Positions 1 to 13,763 of a stretch of 64,000 nucleotides of DNA are shown here, in pieces. Every line of letters begins with the position of its first letter. Position 1 is the stretch's first letter. A program made the position numbers and the translations under genes. Below the pieces are notes generated by a model that saw only the letters and a program-made list of their open reading frames with translations, ran no database searches and was not told the DNA's origin. The stretch is from Desulfovibrio mangrovi (GTDB lineage: Bacteria; Desulfobacterota; Desulfovibrionia; Desulfovibrionales; Desulfovibrionaceae): assembly GCF_026230175.1 (NCBI RefSeq), contig NZ_CP104208.1:1674001-1738000 (forward strand), in the 5' to 3' direction.

Positions 1-2893
<2,893 letters not shown>

Positions 2894-3068
2894 TTCTTAG
2901 ACTTCCTTTCCGTCCCTATCGATTGTCAATGAGCAGAGGCACAAAAGCCTCAGCCAAGTGTATACTTGGAGTACATGCATCACTTGCGTGGTGCGTGCTA
3001 CCAACCATTCACTTGTCAAAGAGCGTGAAGCTCCTTGCAATTAAATAGCGAGTTGGACAAATTTCCTT
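2894..3068 (-). other. 16S-23S internal transcribed spacer without tRNA genes
   Basis: This spacer of about 175 bases separates 16S from 23S. I found no tRNA-Ile or tRNA-Ala cloverleaf, and it is too short to hold both. On the minus strand it carries a boxA-like element at 3013-3024 (GCTCTTTGACAA), expected to load the rRNA antitermination complex ahead of 23S. The stretch 3038-3059 is the perfect complement of 4672-4693 on the far side of 16S and forms the 3' arm of the 16S processing stem. Confidence 0.85.
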
Positions 3069-4610
<1,542 letters not shown>

Positions 4611-4671
4611 AAATCTGTGTCTTCATGATCAAGGGGGCTAATTCCCTCAATCACGCTAGCTGATATCTTTC

Positions 4672-4702
4672 TGTCCAACTCGCTATTTAATTGTCAAAGA
4701 AC
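4672..4702 (-). promoter_or_regulatory. 16S leader: RNase III-type processing arm and boxA
   Basis: Positions 4672-4693 are the exact reverse complement of 3038-3059, giving a 22-bp stem that would enclose 16S in the precursor. Such stems are normally cut by RNase III. Overlapping it at 4691-4702, read on the minus strand, is a boxA-like motif (GTTCTTTGACAA), matching the one ahead of 23S at 3013-3024. The pairing is seen directly; the enzyme is inferred from known rRNA maturation. Confidence 0.8.
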
Positions 4703-4748
4703 CTCTCGGCCTCACAAACGCGACACTTTGTCGCAGAGGCGGATTTTC

Positions 4749-4777
4749 AACTTATCGAAACCCCACCACCCCGTCAA
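4749..4777 (-). promoter_or_regulatory. rRNA operon promoter P2 (proximal)
   Basis: On the minus strand a -35 box TTGACG (complement 4772-4777) and a -10-like TAAGTT (complement 4749-4754) are separated by 17 bases, upstream of the 16S leader. The -35 is strong and the -10 is poor (3 of 6), so the exact start is uncertain. With P1 it forms the tandem arrangement typical of rRNA operons. Confidence 0.5.
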
Positions 4778-4873
4778 GCATCTTTTCAACTTTTTTTCTT
4801 CACCGTGTTGGCAAAAAGAAGCTGATCGTTTTGTGAAAGAACCGTTTTGTTCGCCTCATCGGCGCGGAGGTGG

Positions 4874-4901
4874 AAACTACCCGAAAACGGATTTAAGTCA
4901 A
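4874..4901 (-). promoter_or_regulatory. rRNA operon promoter P1 (distal)
   Basis: On the minus strand a -35 box TTGACT (complement 4896-4901), 16 bases, then TAGTTT (complement 4874-4879), preceded by an A/T-rich tract (4907-4920) resembling an UP element. The whole stretch 4611-5080 has no protein gene. It holds the rRNA leader, these two promoters and, near its right end, the upstream region of the divergent rdgC-like gene. Confidence 0.45.
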
Positions 4902-5080
4902 CCGCTTTTTTAAAAAACATGTAAAAAGCAAAATCAACTGTCCGAAATCAATGGATAATAAATCACACCCCCTGTGTTTTGACGAATCAGGCAACGCTAT
5001 CATCTAATAGGGGCTCTTGTTTCTCTGGCGATATGCCGCAAGATGCGTTACACACTTCGGCGAACACAAAGGAGTTACCC

Positions 5081-5695
5081 ATGGGATTCATGAATGCAAG
5101 CGCAAGCTTCACCCGCTACTATATAACTGAACCGGTACCTTCCGATCTCTGGCCGCAGATCCCTGACAAGCTCAAGCAGTTTGCCTTCAAGGAAATCGAA
5201 GACACGGCCGAAGAACGCGGCTGGGGCTGGGTATGTTTTGACGATATGCTTGATTCCTTCTGGCGGACGGCACCGCCGGAAAAGGGCGAATTCATCACCT
5301 TTTCCCTGCGGCTTGACACGCGCAGAATCCCCTCAGCCGTGCTGAAGAAGCACGTTGCTCTGGAACTCCGCGAAGAGGAACGCAAGAACAAGGAACAGGG
5401 CAAGAAGTACGTTTCCCGCGAACGGAAAAAGGAGATTCGCGAGCAGGTCCAACTGAAGCTCCGCGCTCGTTCCTTCCCCATTCCCGCCGAATTCAATGTG
5501 GTCTGGAACATCCAGACGGGCGCGGTATATCTGGCTTCCACACAATCCAAGGTTCTGGAGCTCTTTGAAGAATACTTCTCCACGACCTTCGGACTGGACC
5601 TTGAGCCCATGACCCCCTACGCACTAGCAGTTCGACTGCAGGGTGAAGACGTCATGAACAAGCTCGACACTCTTGAACCCACCCGCTTCGCCTAG
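5081..5695 (+). CDS. RdgC-like protein, N-terminal half (split RdgC)
   Basis: A 204-residue soluble protein resembling the N-terminal part of RdgC, the nucleoid-associated ring-forming DNA-binding protein that restrains RecA in E. coli. Residues 82-180 follow the RdgC pattern: a short IPSAVLKKHV segment, a highly charged helix (95-130), then the FPIPAEF/W/TG-VYLAS strand region. The full RdgC family protein is about 300 residues, so this is too short alone; the missing C-terminal part is encoded 8 bases downstream. I chose ATG 5081 because AAAGGAG sits at 5068-5074. The in-frame TTG at 4979 has no comparable site and adds a segment unlike RdgC. Family match is by eye. Confidence 0.7.
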   Translation: MGFMNASASFTRYYITEPVPSDLWPQIPDKLKQFAFKEIEDTAEERGWGWVCFDDMLDSFWRTAPPEKGEFITFSLRLDTRRIPSAVLKKHVALELREEERKNKEQGKKYVSRERKKEIREQVQLKLRARSFPIPAEFNVVWNIQTGAVYLASTQSKVLELFEEYFSTTFGLDLEPMTPYALAVRLQGEDVMNKLDTLEPTRFA

Positions 5696-5703
5696 GAGTT
5701 CAC

Positions 5704-6237
5704 ATGGCAGACACCCCTTATCTCGGGCAGACCACGGATGTGGTTCTCGGTCAGGAATATCTCACGTGGCTCTGGTTCCGCAGCGAAACCCGCAGCGGCC
5801 AGTTTCAGACGCCTGATGGCGATCCCTATTTCCTCTACGTAGAGCAGCGCGTCAGCGTTCAGGGCGGAGAGGGGGAAACCCTCGAAACCGCAACTGTTTC
5901 CGGCAACCTTTCCGAATTGCGCGAAGCCCGTCTCGGGCTGACGACCGGTAAAAAGGTGAACCGCGCGCTTATCCGCATTGAGCATGATCCGGAAGCATGG
6001 CAGCTCTCCCTTAAGGCAGAGGATTTCTCACTTGGCGGACTGAAGACGCCCAAGGTTGAAAAGGCCGATGGAGAAGACGACGATCCGGATGCAGCGTTTC
6101 TGGAAAAGATGTTCCTCATCGAGAAGTGCCTCACCTATCTTGATGCTTCCTACAACGACTTTCTGACCGTGCGCCTGTCACCCGAATGGGCAGACCAAGT
6201 CCGGCAGATCGGCCGTTGGCTTGAAATGGCTGAATAG
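5704..6237 (+). CDS. RdgC-like protein, C-terminal half (split RdgC)
   Basis: A 177-residue protein that looks like the C-terminal portion of RdgC. It begins with the [13 protein letters not shown] segment, which in RdgC family members starts the second half, then a [19 protein letters not shown] region and a C-terminal helical pair. The ribosome site GGAG is shared with the upstream stop codon region (5693-5699), so the two halves are almost certainly translated together and probably assemble into one RdgC-like unit. I see no sequencing-error signature: each half has its own start, stop and ribosome site. Alternative: an independent conserved protein with only local similarity. Confidence 0.6.
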   Translation: MADTPYLGQTTDVVLGQEYLTWLWFRSETRSGQFQTPDGDPYFLYVEQRVSVQGGEGETLETATVSGNLSELREARLGLTTGKKVNRALIRIEHDPEAWQLSLKAEDFSLGGLKTPKVEKADGEDDDPDAAFLEKMFLIEKCLTYLDASYNDFLTVRLSPEWADQVRQIGRWLEMAE

Positions 6238-6251
6238 GAGTCGCCAGCCGG

Positions 6252-7277
6252 ATGCCTCATAGCGAGAACGTACACACAGCCCTGCGCGGGCTCCTCAAAC
6301 GCGCCTGCATCAAGCTGGGCTGGATGCTCCTTGTACTTTGGGGCATCACCGTGATCAGTTTCTGGGTCATTCATCTGGCACCCGGTTCTCCCACGGACCT
6401 GCAAACCTCCATGAATCCGTTGGCAGGTCAGGAAGCAAGACTCCGTCTCGAGAAACTCTACGGGCTGGATAAGCCCCTGCACATTCAGTATATCAACTGG
6501 CTGGAACGGCTGGTCCGTCTGGACTTCGGCCGTTCCATGTCAGGCGACTACCGCCCTGTGTGGGACAAGATAAAAGAGCGACTGCCACTGACCGTGGGCA
6601 TGAACGTAGCCTCAATGGTGCTTACACTACTCATCGCTGTCCCCATCGGTGTTGCCTCCGCCTATTACCAAGGGCGCTGGTTCGACTCCATAAGTGCGGT
6701 CTTCGTCTTCATAGGCTTTGCCATGCCCGGGTTCTGGCTCGCCCTGCTGATGATGCTCTACTTCGGCATCCATCTGCAATGGTTGCCCATTTCCGGCCTC
6801 ACTTCACTGGACTACAACAACCTGAGTCCGTTCGGGAAGCTGCTGGACATCGCCCAGCACATGGTCATGCCCATTTTCATTTATACCTTCGGCTCGCTGG
6901 CAGGCATGTCACGGTTCATGCGCTCTTCAATGCTTGAAGTATTGCGGCAGGACTATATTCTGACAGCCAGAGCCAAGGGACTGCCCCTCCGAACCGTCAT
7001 ATTCAAGCACGCCCTGCGCAACGCCCTGCTGCCGGTCATAACCATTCTCGGGCTTTCCGTACCGGGACTTATCGGCGGTTCCGTGATCATTGAATCCATA
7101 TTTGCCCTCCCCGGTCTTGGCCAGTTGTTCTACACGGCGGTCATGGCGCGCGACTATCCCATGATCATGGGCAACCTCGTGCTCGGTGCCGTTCTGACGC
7201 TGGCAGGCAACATGATCGCAGACCTGTGCTACGGCCTTGCCGATCCGCGCATCCGCAGCAGAGGGGGAGATGCCTGA
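6252..7277 (+). CDS. Oligopeptide/dipeptide-type ABC transporter permease (DppB/OppB family)
   Basis: A 341-residue inner-membrane permease of the peptide/nickel importer class. After a first membrane helix (about residues 22-43) comes a periplasmic loop, then five further helices. The cytoplasmic EAA loop that docks the ATPase is seen as [20 protein letters not shown]. The C-terminal [11 protein letters not shown] segment is typical of DppB. The stop overlaps the start of the next permease by one base, so they form one transcript. No substrate-binding protein or ATPase is encoded nearby, so the substrate cannot be named and partners must come from elsewhere. Confidence 0.9.
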   Translation: MPHSENVHTALRGLLKRACIKLGWMLLVLWGITVISFWVIHLAPGSPTDLQTSMNPLAGQEARLRLEKLYGLDKPLHIQYINWLERLVRLDFGRSMSGDYRPVWDKIKERLPLTVGMNVASMVLTLLIAVPIGVASAYYQGRWFDSISAVFVFIGFAMPGFWLALLMMLYFGIHLQWLPISGLTSLDYNNLSPFGKLLDIAQHMVMPIFIYTFGSLAGMSRFMRSSMLEVLRQDYILTARAKGLPLRTVIFKHALRNALLPVITILGLSVPGLIGGSVIIESIFALPGLGQLFYTAVMARDYPMIMGNLVLGAVLTLAGNMIADLCYGLADPRIRSRGGDA

Positions 7278-8137
7278 TGCCTTTGTCCTTCTCACACCTG
7301 GCGACACAGATAACCACACGGCAGTTCTGGCAGCGCTACGGCCTGTTGACGCTCGGCCTCACCATTGTCGGCATCATGTCAGTCGCGGCAGTATTGGCTC
7401 CGTGGATCAGCCCGCATGACCCGACAGCCCTTGACCTGAACGCTATTCTGCAAGCTCCTAGCGCCCTTCACCCCTTCGGGACCGACGCATTGGGCCGCGA
7501 TGTGCTCTCACGCATGCTTCACGGTGCGCGGGTTTCCCTGTGGGTAGGTTTTGTAGCTGTGGGCATTTCCGTCGGCATAGGCATCGCACTAGGATTGATC
7601 GCGGGCTTCTTCCGCGGCTGGGTGGATGAAGCCATCATGCGTATGGTGGACATCATGCTCTGTTTTCCGTCCTTCTTCCTGATTCTGGCGGTTATCGCCT
7701 TTCTGGAACCGAGCCTGAACAACATCATGATCGTTATCGGCCTCACGTCGTGGATGGGCGTGGCGCGTCTTGTCCGCGCGGAAACCCTGACCCTGCGTGA
7801 ACGCGACTTTGTCTCCGCGGCCCGCCTTGCCGGAGCAGGCAAGATCAGACTCATGGGCCTGCACATCCTGCCAAACGCACTGGCGCCGGTGCTGGTTTCT
7901 GCCACACTCGGCATTGCCGGAGCCATTCTCACGGAATCAGCCCTCAGCTTTCTCGGACTCGGGGTACAGCCCCCCATGCCGAGCTGGGGCAACATCCTGA
8001 TGGAAGGCAAGGAAGTGCTCGAGATCGCACCATGGATGTCTCTCTTTCCCGGTTTCGCCATCCTGTTTACCGTGCTTGGCTACAATCTGCTCGGCGAAAG
8101 CCTGCGCGACATTCTGGACCCAAGACTTTCTCAGTAA
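7277..8137 (+). CDS. Oligopeptide/dipeptide-type ABC transporter permease (DppC/OppC family)
   Basis: A 286-residue inner-membrane permease, the DppC-type partner of the upstream DppB-like gene. The N-terminal helix (about residues 23-45) precedes the family's HPFGTDALGRDVLSRM signature. The EAA loop is seen around ARLAGAGKIRLMGLHILPNA, and the SFLGLG.QPP.PSWG motif near the C terminus is diagnostic. I chose ATG 7277 over an upstream in-frame TTG because it couples directly to the preceding stop (TGATG). About 135 bases without a gene separate it from recN. Confidence 0.92.
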   Translation: MPLSFSHLATQITTRQFWQRYGLLTLGLTIVGIMSVAAVLAPWISPHDPTALDLNAILQAPSALHPFGTDALGRDVLSRMLHGARVSLWVGFVAVGISVGIGIALGLIAGFFRGWVDEAIMRMVDIMLCFPSFFLILAVIAFLEPSLNNIMIVIGLTSWMGVARLVRAETLTLRERDFVSAARLAGAGKIRLMGLHILPNALAPVLVSATLGIAGAILTESALSFLGLGVQPPMPSWGNILMEGKEVLEIAPWMSLFPGFAILFTVLGYNLLGESLRDILDPRLSQ

Positions 8138-8272
8138 TATCATTCAATTGAACACATACACACTGCCCACGGCAATGCAGCCCCACGCGCCTCCCCCCTT
8201 GGCAAACAGGCCGGAGTTTGGATACAGTGCGCTCTCTGCAACGAATCAACCTTCCCTGACGGGATACCCCAC

Positions 8273-9877
8273 ATGCTGGAACTGCTCAGAATTCGTCAAT
8301 TGGCGCTGATAGACGACATGGAACTGGAATTTTCTCCGGGCATGAACGTGCTCACGGGGGAAACCGGCGCAGGCAAAAGCTTCATCCTGAAAGCCCTGAA
8401 CTTCCTGACGGGCGACAGGATGTCGCCGGACCTTGTGCGCCCCGGTGCCGAAAAGGCTCAGGTGGAAGCCCTGTTCGCCATGCCGGACGGAGACGTCGTC
8501 ATCAAGCGTGAACTGGTTGCCGCCACCGGCCGCAGCCGCCTGTACATCAATGATTCCCTGAGCTCGCAGGACGCCATCCGCGACCTGCGCCCCAGCCTGC
8601 TCGTACATACCAGCCAGCATGGTCAGCAAAAGCTGTTGCAGCCAACCTTTCAGGCGAAGATTCTGGACGATTTCCTGAACCGCCCCGACCTGCTCAAGCG
8701 ACGCGAATCCCTTCTCAAGGAATTGCGCGCTCTCGCTGCACGCCGCGAGGAACTGCTGGAGCGCAGTCGTCACCTTGAAGACAAGCGCGAACTGCTGGAA
8801 TACCAGCAACGCGAGATTGCCAAGGTGAGCCCCGAACACGGTGAAGAAGACTTACTGGAGTCCAAGAAGCAGGAGTTGCGCAACCAGACTGTCGTTCAGG
8901 ACACCATTGATTCGGCCCTTGCCCTGCTTGGTGCAGGCGAAGGCGGCATTCTGGACGGCTTGGGAAAGCTCGAACGCAACATGGAAACCCTGCGCCGCGT
9001 TCTTCCCGACTACGATGATGACGTGAGCCTGCTTGTGGAAGCCCGCCAAAACCTGCAGGATCTTGCCGCCAGACTGCGAAAGCAGCCGGCCTGCTCTCCC
9101 GACGAGGACAGTCTCGAATCCATAGAAGCACGTCTGTACGAACTGGCCCAGCTCAAGCGCAAACTCAAACGCTCTCTTGATGAGATCGTGGACCTGCAGA
9201 AAGAGATTGAGGAAAACCTTTCCTTCATGGATTCCTGCTCGCTCGATCTCAAGCAACTGGCCAAACAGGAAGCCACCCTGCTCGACGAACTGGCAACCCT
9301 GCTCACGGAACTCAACCCGCTCCGTAAGGAAGCCGGTGAGGCATTGTGCGCCGCCATCATTATGGAGCTGAAGGAACTGGGCTTTTCCGAACACGTACAG
9401 GTACGTTTCGATTTCAAGCCGGTGGAACTTTTCGAAGACCGCTCCGACTGCATTGAGGAACGCCCTTCCATGCTCTGGATTCCCAACCCCGGCCAAGCGC
9501 CCCAACCGCTGGACAAGATCGCGTCAGGCGGGGAACTTTCACGGTTCCTGCTGGCTGTGGTGGGCATAATGAACCGCAAGGAAACGCCCAGCCTCATCTT
9601 TGACGAAGTGGATGCCGGTGTAGGCGGCCTCACACTGAATGCCGTGGCCGATTCACTCGACAAGCTTGCTGCCCATCAGCAGGTCATACTCATCACCCAC
9701 TGGCCGCAACTGGCCGCACGGGCGCGCAGACATTTCCAGGTCCGTAAGGAAGTGCGGGAAGGCAGCACCTACACCCACTGCACGGCACTGAACAATACCG
9801 CCATATGGGACGAAATATGCCGCATGGCCGGTGGTGGCGACCAGGGACAAGCCATGGCCCGGGAGCTTCTCGCCTGA
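8273..9877 (+). CDS. recN: DNA repair protein RecN
   Basis: A 534-residue SMC-like ATPase acting in recombinational repair of double-strand breaks. The Walker A motif GETGAGKS is at residues 29-36. A long charged coiled-coil region with heptad-like Leu/Glu/Lys content spans roughly 150-370. The ABC signature SGGELSRF is near 417 and Walker B LIFDEVDAGVGG near 440. The length fits E. coli RecN (553). There is no strong ribosome site before ATG 8273, but the LRIRQLALID opening is the usual RecN N terminus, so the start is well supported. It lies two genes downstream of the RdgC-like pair, another recombination function. Confidence 0.96.
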   Translation: MLELLRIRQLALIDDMELEFSPGMNVLTGETGAGKSFILKALNFLTGDRMSPDLVRPGAEKAQVEALFAMPDGDVVIKRELVAATGRSRLYINDSLSSQDAIRDLRPSLLVHTSQHGQQKLLQPTFQAKILDDFLNRPDLLKRRESLLKELRALAARREELLERSRHLEDKRELLEYQQREIAKVSPEHGEEDLLESKKQELRNQTVVQDTIDSALALLGAGEGGILDGLGKLERNMETLRRVLPDYDDDVSLLVEARQNLQDLAARLRKQPACSPDEDSLESIEARLYELAQLKRKLKRSLDEIVDLQKEIEENLSFMDSCSLDLKQLAKQEATLLDELATLLTELNPLRKEAGEALCAAIIMELKELGFSEHVQVRFDFKPVELFEDRSDCIEERPSMLWIPNPGQAPQPLDKIASGGELSRFLLAVVGIMNRKETPSLIFDEVDAGVGGLTLNAVADSLDKLAAHQQVILITHWPQLAARARRHFQVRKEVREGSTYTHCTALNNTAIWDEICRMAGGGDQGQAMARELLA

Positions 9878-9963
9878 GAGACATAACATCTTGCGGGAAC
9901 AGTTTTTTTCTGGTTATCTCTTAAAGAATACACTCTGCCCCCGTACAAAAAGCACAGGTACTC

Positions 9964-11508
9964 ATGACCGCAGATCCGGACAAGGGACAACCTCCGCAGC
10001 AGCGTCTGGCTGCCTATTGGGAAGTCCTCAAGGAGCACAAGGAAAAAAAGACCATTCGCGAACTCATGGAACGCGAAGTTCTGCTGTGCTTCATCTCCAT
10101 CAACAAGGATCGCATCAATGAATACCCTCTGCTGCAGCCGCAGCAGCACGCCATCATCGATTTTCTCACGACGCGCGCGCAGGGGCACCCGCTGCACGAG
10201 CATACCGGTTCGCAGATTACCTTCTTCATCAACCAACTGAACAAATACGGCAGCCTTCTTTCCGCAGGCGACATAGCCGGCGCCGAAGGCGAAGTATCGG
10301 ATCTGGTCAATCAGGAATCCCTGCTGCTCAAGGCGGTGCAGGCTGTGGTCTACACCACCGCCTTAACCGTGGACAACTTTACCGAAGTGCTCATCAGGCA
10401 CTACGGCGAAGAAGCCCTTCCTGCCATAGACGCCATCATGGAAAAGGTGGAACTGGGCGAGAAGTTCTGGAAGGACAACTTCGACCACTTCATTACGCGA
10501 CTGGCAGACAGCGCCTACCGCGAAATGACAGCCAACCAGCTGTATCAGGTGCGGAAGGAAAAATCCCAGATAGTGCTGCGTTTCAACTTCGACGATTTGC
10601 TCAGCCGCCTTAAGCGCACCAGCAAATCCATCGAGAAAACCAGAGCGCAAAGCATCTATGAGACCTCTCTCCATACCTTCGAGGCACGCAAGGCACGCAA
10701 ACGTCTGGCAGACCACCTTGCCAAGCTGGCCCAGAAGCCGGAGTATCCCTTTACGCTGTCTGACATTCCCTACCTGGCCAGCATCCTCTGCATGGATCCT
10801 GCGGGATTGTCCTTTGAAGCCGCATACACATTCCTGCAGTCCCAGAACTCGGCCGACCCGCTCAAGGACGCTGAAGGACGCGAACTGTCGCAGGACAGTG
10901 CCCGCTTCATTTTCGAGCAGGTGCTCATCATGGCCTGTGCAGCCTCGGTAAGCCTGAACATTCTCCGTCAGGATTTCCAGAAATCCCTGCACATGTTCGA
11001 AAACAAGGAAGCTGCACACATCATGGCCCTGTTGGGCATATTTGATCTTGCGTCCATCGAGCGTGCGTTTTTCGCCATGCTGGAATTCCAGTTCATTGCC
11101 ATTCTCAGGCAGCGCTCCGGCGAAGACAGTGGCAAGATGCAGATACGCAGCATGCGCCTGAGACGGGCAAAGGAAAAGGACATTGACCGTCTAACGGAAC
11201 TGGGGCTCAACCGGATACGCAAAAACAAGCTGTGGCTGAAAGATCCGGAAAACGAAGAATATCTGCTATTTGCCCAACAGACGCCCGCCGATTTCAAGGC
11301 CATTCTGGACATCATGCATCTTGAACCCAAGCTGGCAAAGGCCGTTCTCATCCTTTGGCAGAAGGCTCACTTCAAGGTGTTCATCAGCGTCCACCTCAAT
11401 ATAGATCTCATTTCCCGCACCACGACCAATCTGAACCAAAGGCTCGCGGAGATCTTCCTTCGCTTCGGAACAATGGGGCCGGGAAAGAAAAACGGCGCAC
11501 GGGGCTGA
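9964..11508 (+). CDS. Unrecognised 514-residue soluble protein
   Basis: I do not recognise this protein. It is 514 residues, without signal peptide or membrane segments, rich in Leu, Ala, Lys and Arg, and appears almost wholly helical. Basic patches occur around residues 200-250 and 390-420. No Walker, HD, PLP or metal-binding motif is evident. It starts at ATG 9964, 86 bases after recN, and its stop faces the rnr stop across about 95 bases. Codon use and composition match its neighbours, so it is likely a resident lineage gene. Helical repeats of a scaffold or nucleic-acid-associated protein are possible but unproven. Confidence 0.75.
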   Translation: MTADPDKGQPPQQRLAAYWEVLKEHKEKKTIRELMEREVLLCFISINKDRINEYPLLQPQQHAIIDFLTTRAQGHPLHEHTGSQITFFINQLNKYGSLLSAGDIAGAEGEVSDLVNQESLLLKAVQAVVYTTALTVDNFTEVLIRHYGEEALPAIDAIMEKVELGEKFWKDNFDHFITRLADSAYREMTANQLYQVRKEKSQIVLRFNFDDLLSRLKRTSKSIEKTRAQSIYETSLHTFEARKARKRLADHLAKLAQKPEYPFTLSDIPYLASILCMDPAGLSFEAAYTFLQSQNSADPLKDAEGRELSQDSARFIFEQVLIMACAASVSLNILRQDFQKSLHMFENKEAAHIMALLGIFDLASIERAFFAMLEFQFIAILRQRSGEDSGKMQIRSMRLRRAKEKDIDRLTELGLNRIRKNKLWLKDPENEEYLLFAQQTPADFKAILDIMHLEPKLAKAVLILWQKAHFKVFISVHLNIDLISRTTTNLNQRLAEIFLRFGTMGPGKKNGARG

Positions 11509-11603
11509 TTGCCGCCGCACGCCGTCTGTCTTCATGGCCGCCAGTCGCCTGACGGCAATTCGCCTGCCACATCAGCAGGCCGCATACCGCAAGAACGGTC
11601 TGC

Positions 11604-13763
11604 CTATTCCCCCTCCTCGCGAAGCGCGAAGTTCACTTCCAGCCTGTTCAGATTCACCTCGGTAAGCCACAGAAGCACCTTCTGCCCCAGACGGAACCGC
11701 CGCCCGGTACGCTCGCCGATAAGCTCCTGCCGCTCGGGGAAATAGCCGTAATAGTCGTCATCAATGGTGGAAACGCGCACCAGACCTTCTGCCATGACTT
11801 CCTCAAGCTCCACCCAGAAGCCGAAGTCCGTCACGCCGTTGATGATGCCTGTATAGCGCGTACCAATCTTGTCACGCAGGAAGAGGACTGTCAGACGTTT
11901 CAGTATTTCACGCTCAGCCTCCATGGCCTTTCGTTCACGCTCGTTCAGATGGTCGGCAATACCCGTCAACTGACCCACGGAAGGATTGGGGGCATAGCCG
12001 GGAATCTTGAGAGCGTGCTTGAGCGCCCGATGCACCACAAGGTCTGCATAGCGCCGGATGGGCGAAGTGAAATGACAGTAGCAATCCGACGCCAGACCGA
12101 AGTGTCCCTCGTGCTCAGGCGTATACACGGCCTGCATCATGGTGCGCAGGGCCAGCCTGTTCACGATGAATTCCTGATCGGTTCCCGCAGCTTTCCTGAG
12201 GATGTACTGCAGGGCGGCAGGGCTCGGGTCCATGGGCACATGCTCGGCCATTTCCGTGCGCTGCAAGGTTCTGAAGAGTCCAAGCAGCTTTTCTCCGTCC
12301 GGATCAGGATGCGAGCGATACAGGAACGCCTCGCCCCGCTCGGTCAGGAAACGGGCAACGGCCTCGTTGGCCGCAATCATGAACTCCTCGATGATCTGGT
12401 GCGAGAAAAGGCGCTCCTTACGCCGGATGTCCACGGGCTCGCCATAGACATTGAATTTCACGCCGGCTTCCGGCAGGTCGAAATCAAGACTACCCCGCTG
12501 CATACGCTGGGCACGCAGCAGTCTGGCCAGTTCCTCGGCCGTCTCCAGCATGGGCAGAACCGGATCGAGCACCATGCGGACGTCAGCATCCTTTTCTTCC
12601 AACGCCTTATGTACCTGCTCATAGGTCAGGCGTGCCTTGCTTTCAATGACGGCAGGATAGAACTTGGATTTACCGTAAGTGCCGTTGCTGTAGAAATAGG
12701 TTTCCGCCACCATGGAAAGGCGGGGAACGCGGGGATTGAGGCTGCACAGACCGTTGGAAAGCGCCTCGGGGAACATGGGTTCCACCGATTGGGGGAAGTA
12801 GTAGGAGTTGGCGCGCTCCTGCGCTTCCCTGTCCAATGCGGAACCGAGAGGCACGTAATGGCTTACGTCTGCAATGGCCACCCACAGGCGGAATCCGTCG
12901 CCCTGCGCCTCCACATACACAGCGTCATCAAAGTCCTTGGCTGTCTCCCCGTCAATGGTGACAAAGGCCATGTGGCGCAGGTCCACGCGGTCGGCAAAGT
13001 CCTCTTCCGCCGGCACAGACGGCAGGCCACGGGCTTCTTCCAACGCAGAGGGAGGGAAGGCGGTGGGGATATCGTTGTTGAGCTTGACCAGCTTCTCCTG
13101 CACGGCAGCGCTTTCCTCGTTGCCAAGGCTTTCTAAAGCTTCAGCGCTCCACAGGCCGTCTTCAACCATCTCCTCGGGGCGCACCACAAGAAGCTCGCCC
13201 TTGGCGGGTTTACCGCCCAGTGCGTCCGTGTTGACCATGAGTGATATCTTCAGTCGCGGATCGGCCGGACGGCACAGGTAACCGCCTTCGCCGCCAAGCT
13301 TGCGGACCACCTTGCAGGTCAACGTCTCGTGCGCACGTTCCAGAATGCGAACGATACGCCCCTCCTGACTTTTTCCGGGCTGGCGGCCGGGCAACAGGGC
13401 AACTACCACCTTGTCTCCATGCATGGCACCGCCGAAATCATGCGGAGCCACGAACACGTCATTTCGCTTGCGGTCTTCGGGCAAGACAAAGCCCACACCG
13501 GAGCGCTGCACTTCCAGAGTGCCGGTGAGCATCTTCAACTGCTCCGCAAGCCCCCAGGCGCCGCCGCGAAGACGCAGAATGCGTCCCTTATCCTTGAGTT
13601 CCTCAAGGCGCAGTTCAAGGCCACGCTTCCAGCGCTTGCTGATATTTCCCATCCGCAGCAGGTCGTCGATTTTCAAAGGACGACGGGCTTCCTTGAACAT
13701 GGCAAGCACATCGTTCTGAGACAGCGAGAACTCTACGGGATTCTTCTTTTTCGATTTAGCCAT
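11604..13763 (-). CDS. rnr: Ribonuclease R (RNase II/RNB family exoribonuclease)
   Basis: A 719-residue 3'-to-5' exoribonuclease. In order: an N-terminal winged-helix-like region (residues 15-70), cold-shock/OB domains (about 75-220), the RNB catalytic domain (about 255-590) with the acidic motif DGETAKDFDDAV whose Asp residues bind the catalytic Mg2+, and a C-terminal S1 domain (from about 630, GTRYTGIINGVTDFGFWVEL). I start at ATG 13763: AGAGGA lies 5-6 bases upstream, and it overlaps the lpxK stop (TAATG), so the two are translationally coupled. The longer frame to 13811 would run into lpxK. The C-terminal Lys-rich tail of E. coli RNase R is absent. Confidence 0.95.
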   Translation of the reverse strand: MAKSKKKNPVEFSLSQNDVLAMFKEARRPLKIDDLLRMGNISKRWKRGLELRLEELKDKGRILRLRGGAWGLAEQLKMLTGTLEVQRSGVGFVLPEDRKRNDVFVAPHDFGGAMHGDKVVVALLPGRQPGKSQEGRIVRILERAHETLTCKVVRKLGGEGGYLCRPADPRLKISLMVNTDALGGKPAKGELLVVRPEEMVEDGLWSAEALESLGNEESAAVQEKLVKLNNDIPTAFPPSALEEARGLPSVPAEEDFADRVDLRHMAFVTIDGETAKDFDDAVYVEAQGDGFRLWVAIADVSHYVPLGSALDREAQERANSYYFPQSVEPMFPEALSNGLCSLNPRVPRLSMVAETYFYSNGTYGKSKFYPAVIESKARLTYEQVHKALEEKDADVRMVLDPVLPMLETAEELARLLRAQRMQRGSLDFDLPEAGVKFNVYGEPVDIRRKERLFSHQIIEEFMIAANEAVARFLTERGEAFLYRSHPDPDGEKLLGLFRTLQRTEMAEHVPMDPSPAALQYILRKAAGTDQEFIVNRLALRTMMQAVYTPEHEGHFGLASDCYCHFTSPIRRYADLVVHRALKHALKIPGYAPNPSVGQLTGIADHLNERERKAMEAEREILKRLTVLFLRDKIGTRYTGIINGVTDFGFWVELEEVMAEGLVRVSTIDDDYYGYFPERQELIGERTGRRFRLGQKVLLWLTEVNLNRLEVNFALREEGE

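Noticed and set aside
4979-5080. Upstream TTG start for the first RdgC-like gene
   Set aside because: It lacks a ribosome site and adds 34 residues unlike RdgC; ATG 5081 has AAAGGAG at correct spacing.
11509-11603. A terminator hairpin (GCCTGC..GCAGGC, 11562-11580) between two convergent genes
   Set aside because: The stem is only 6 bp with no T tract on either strand.
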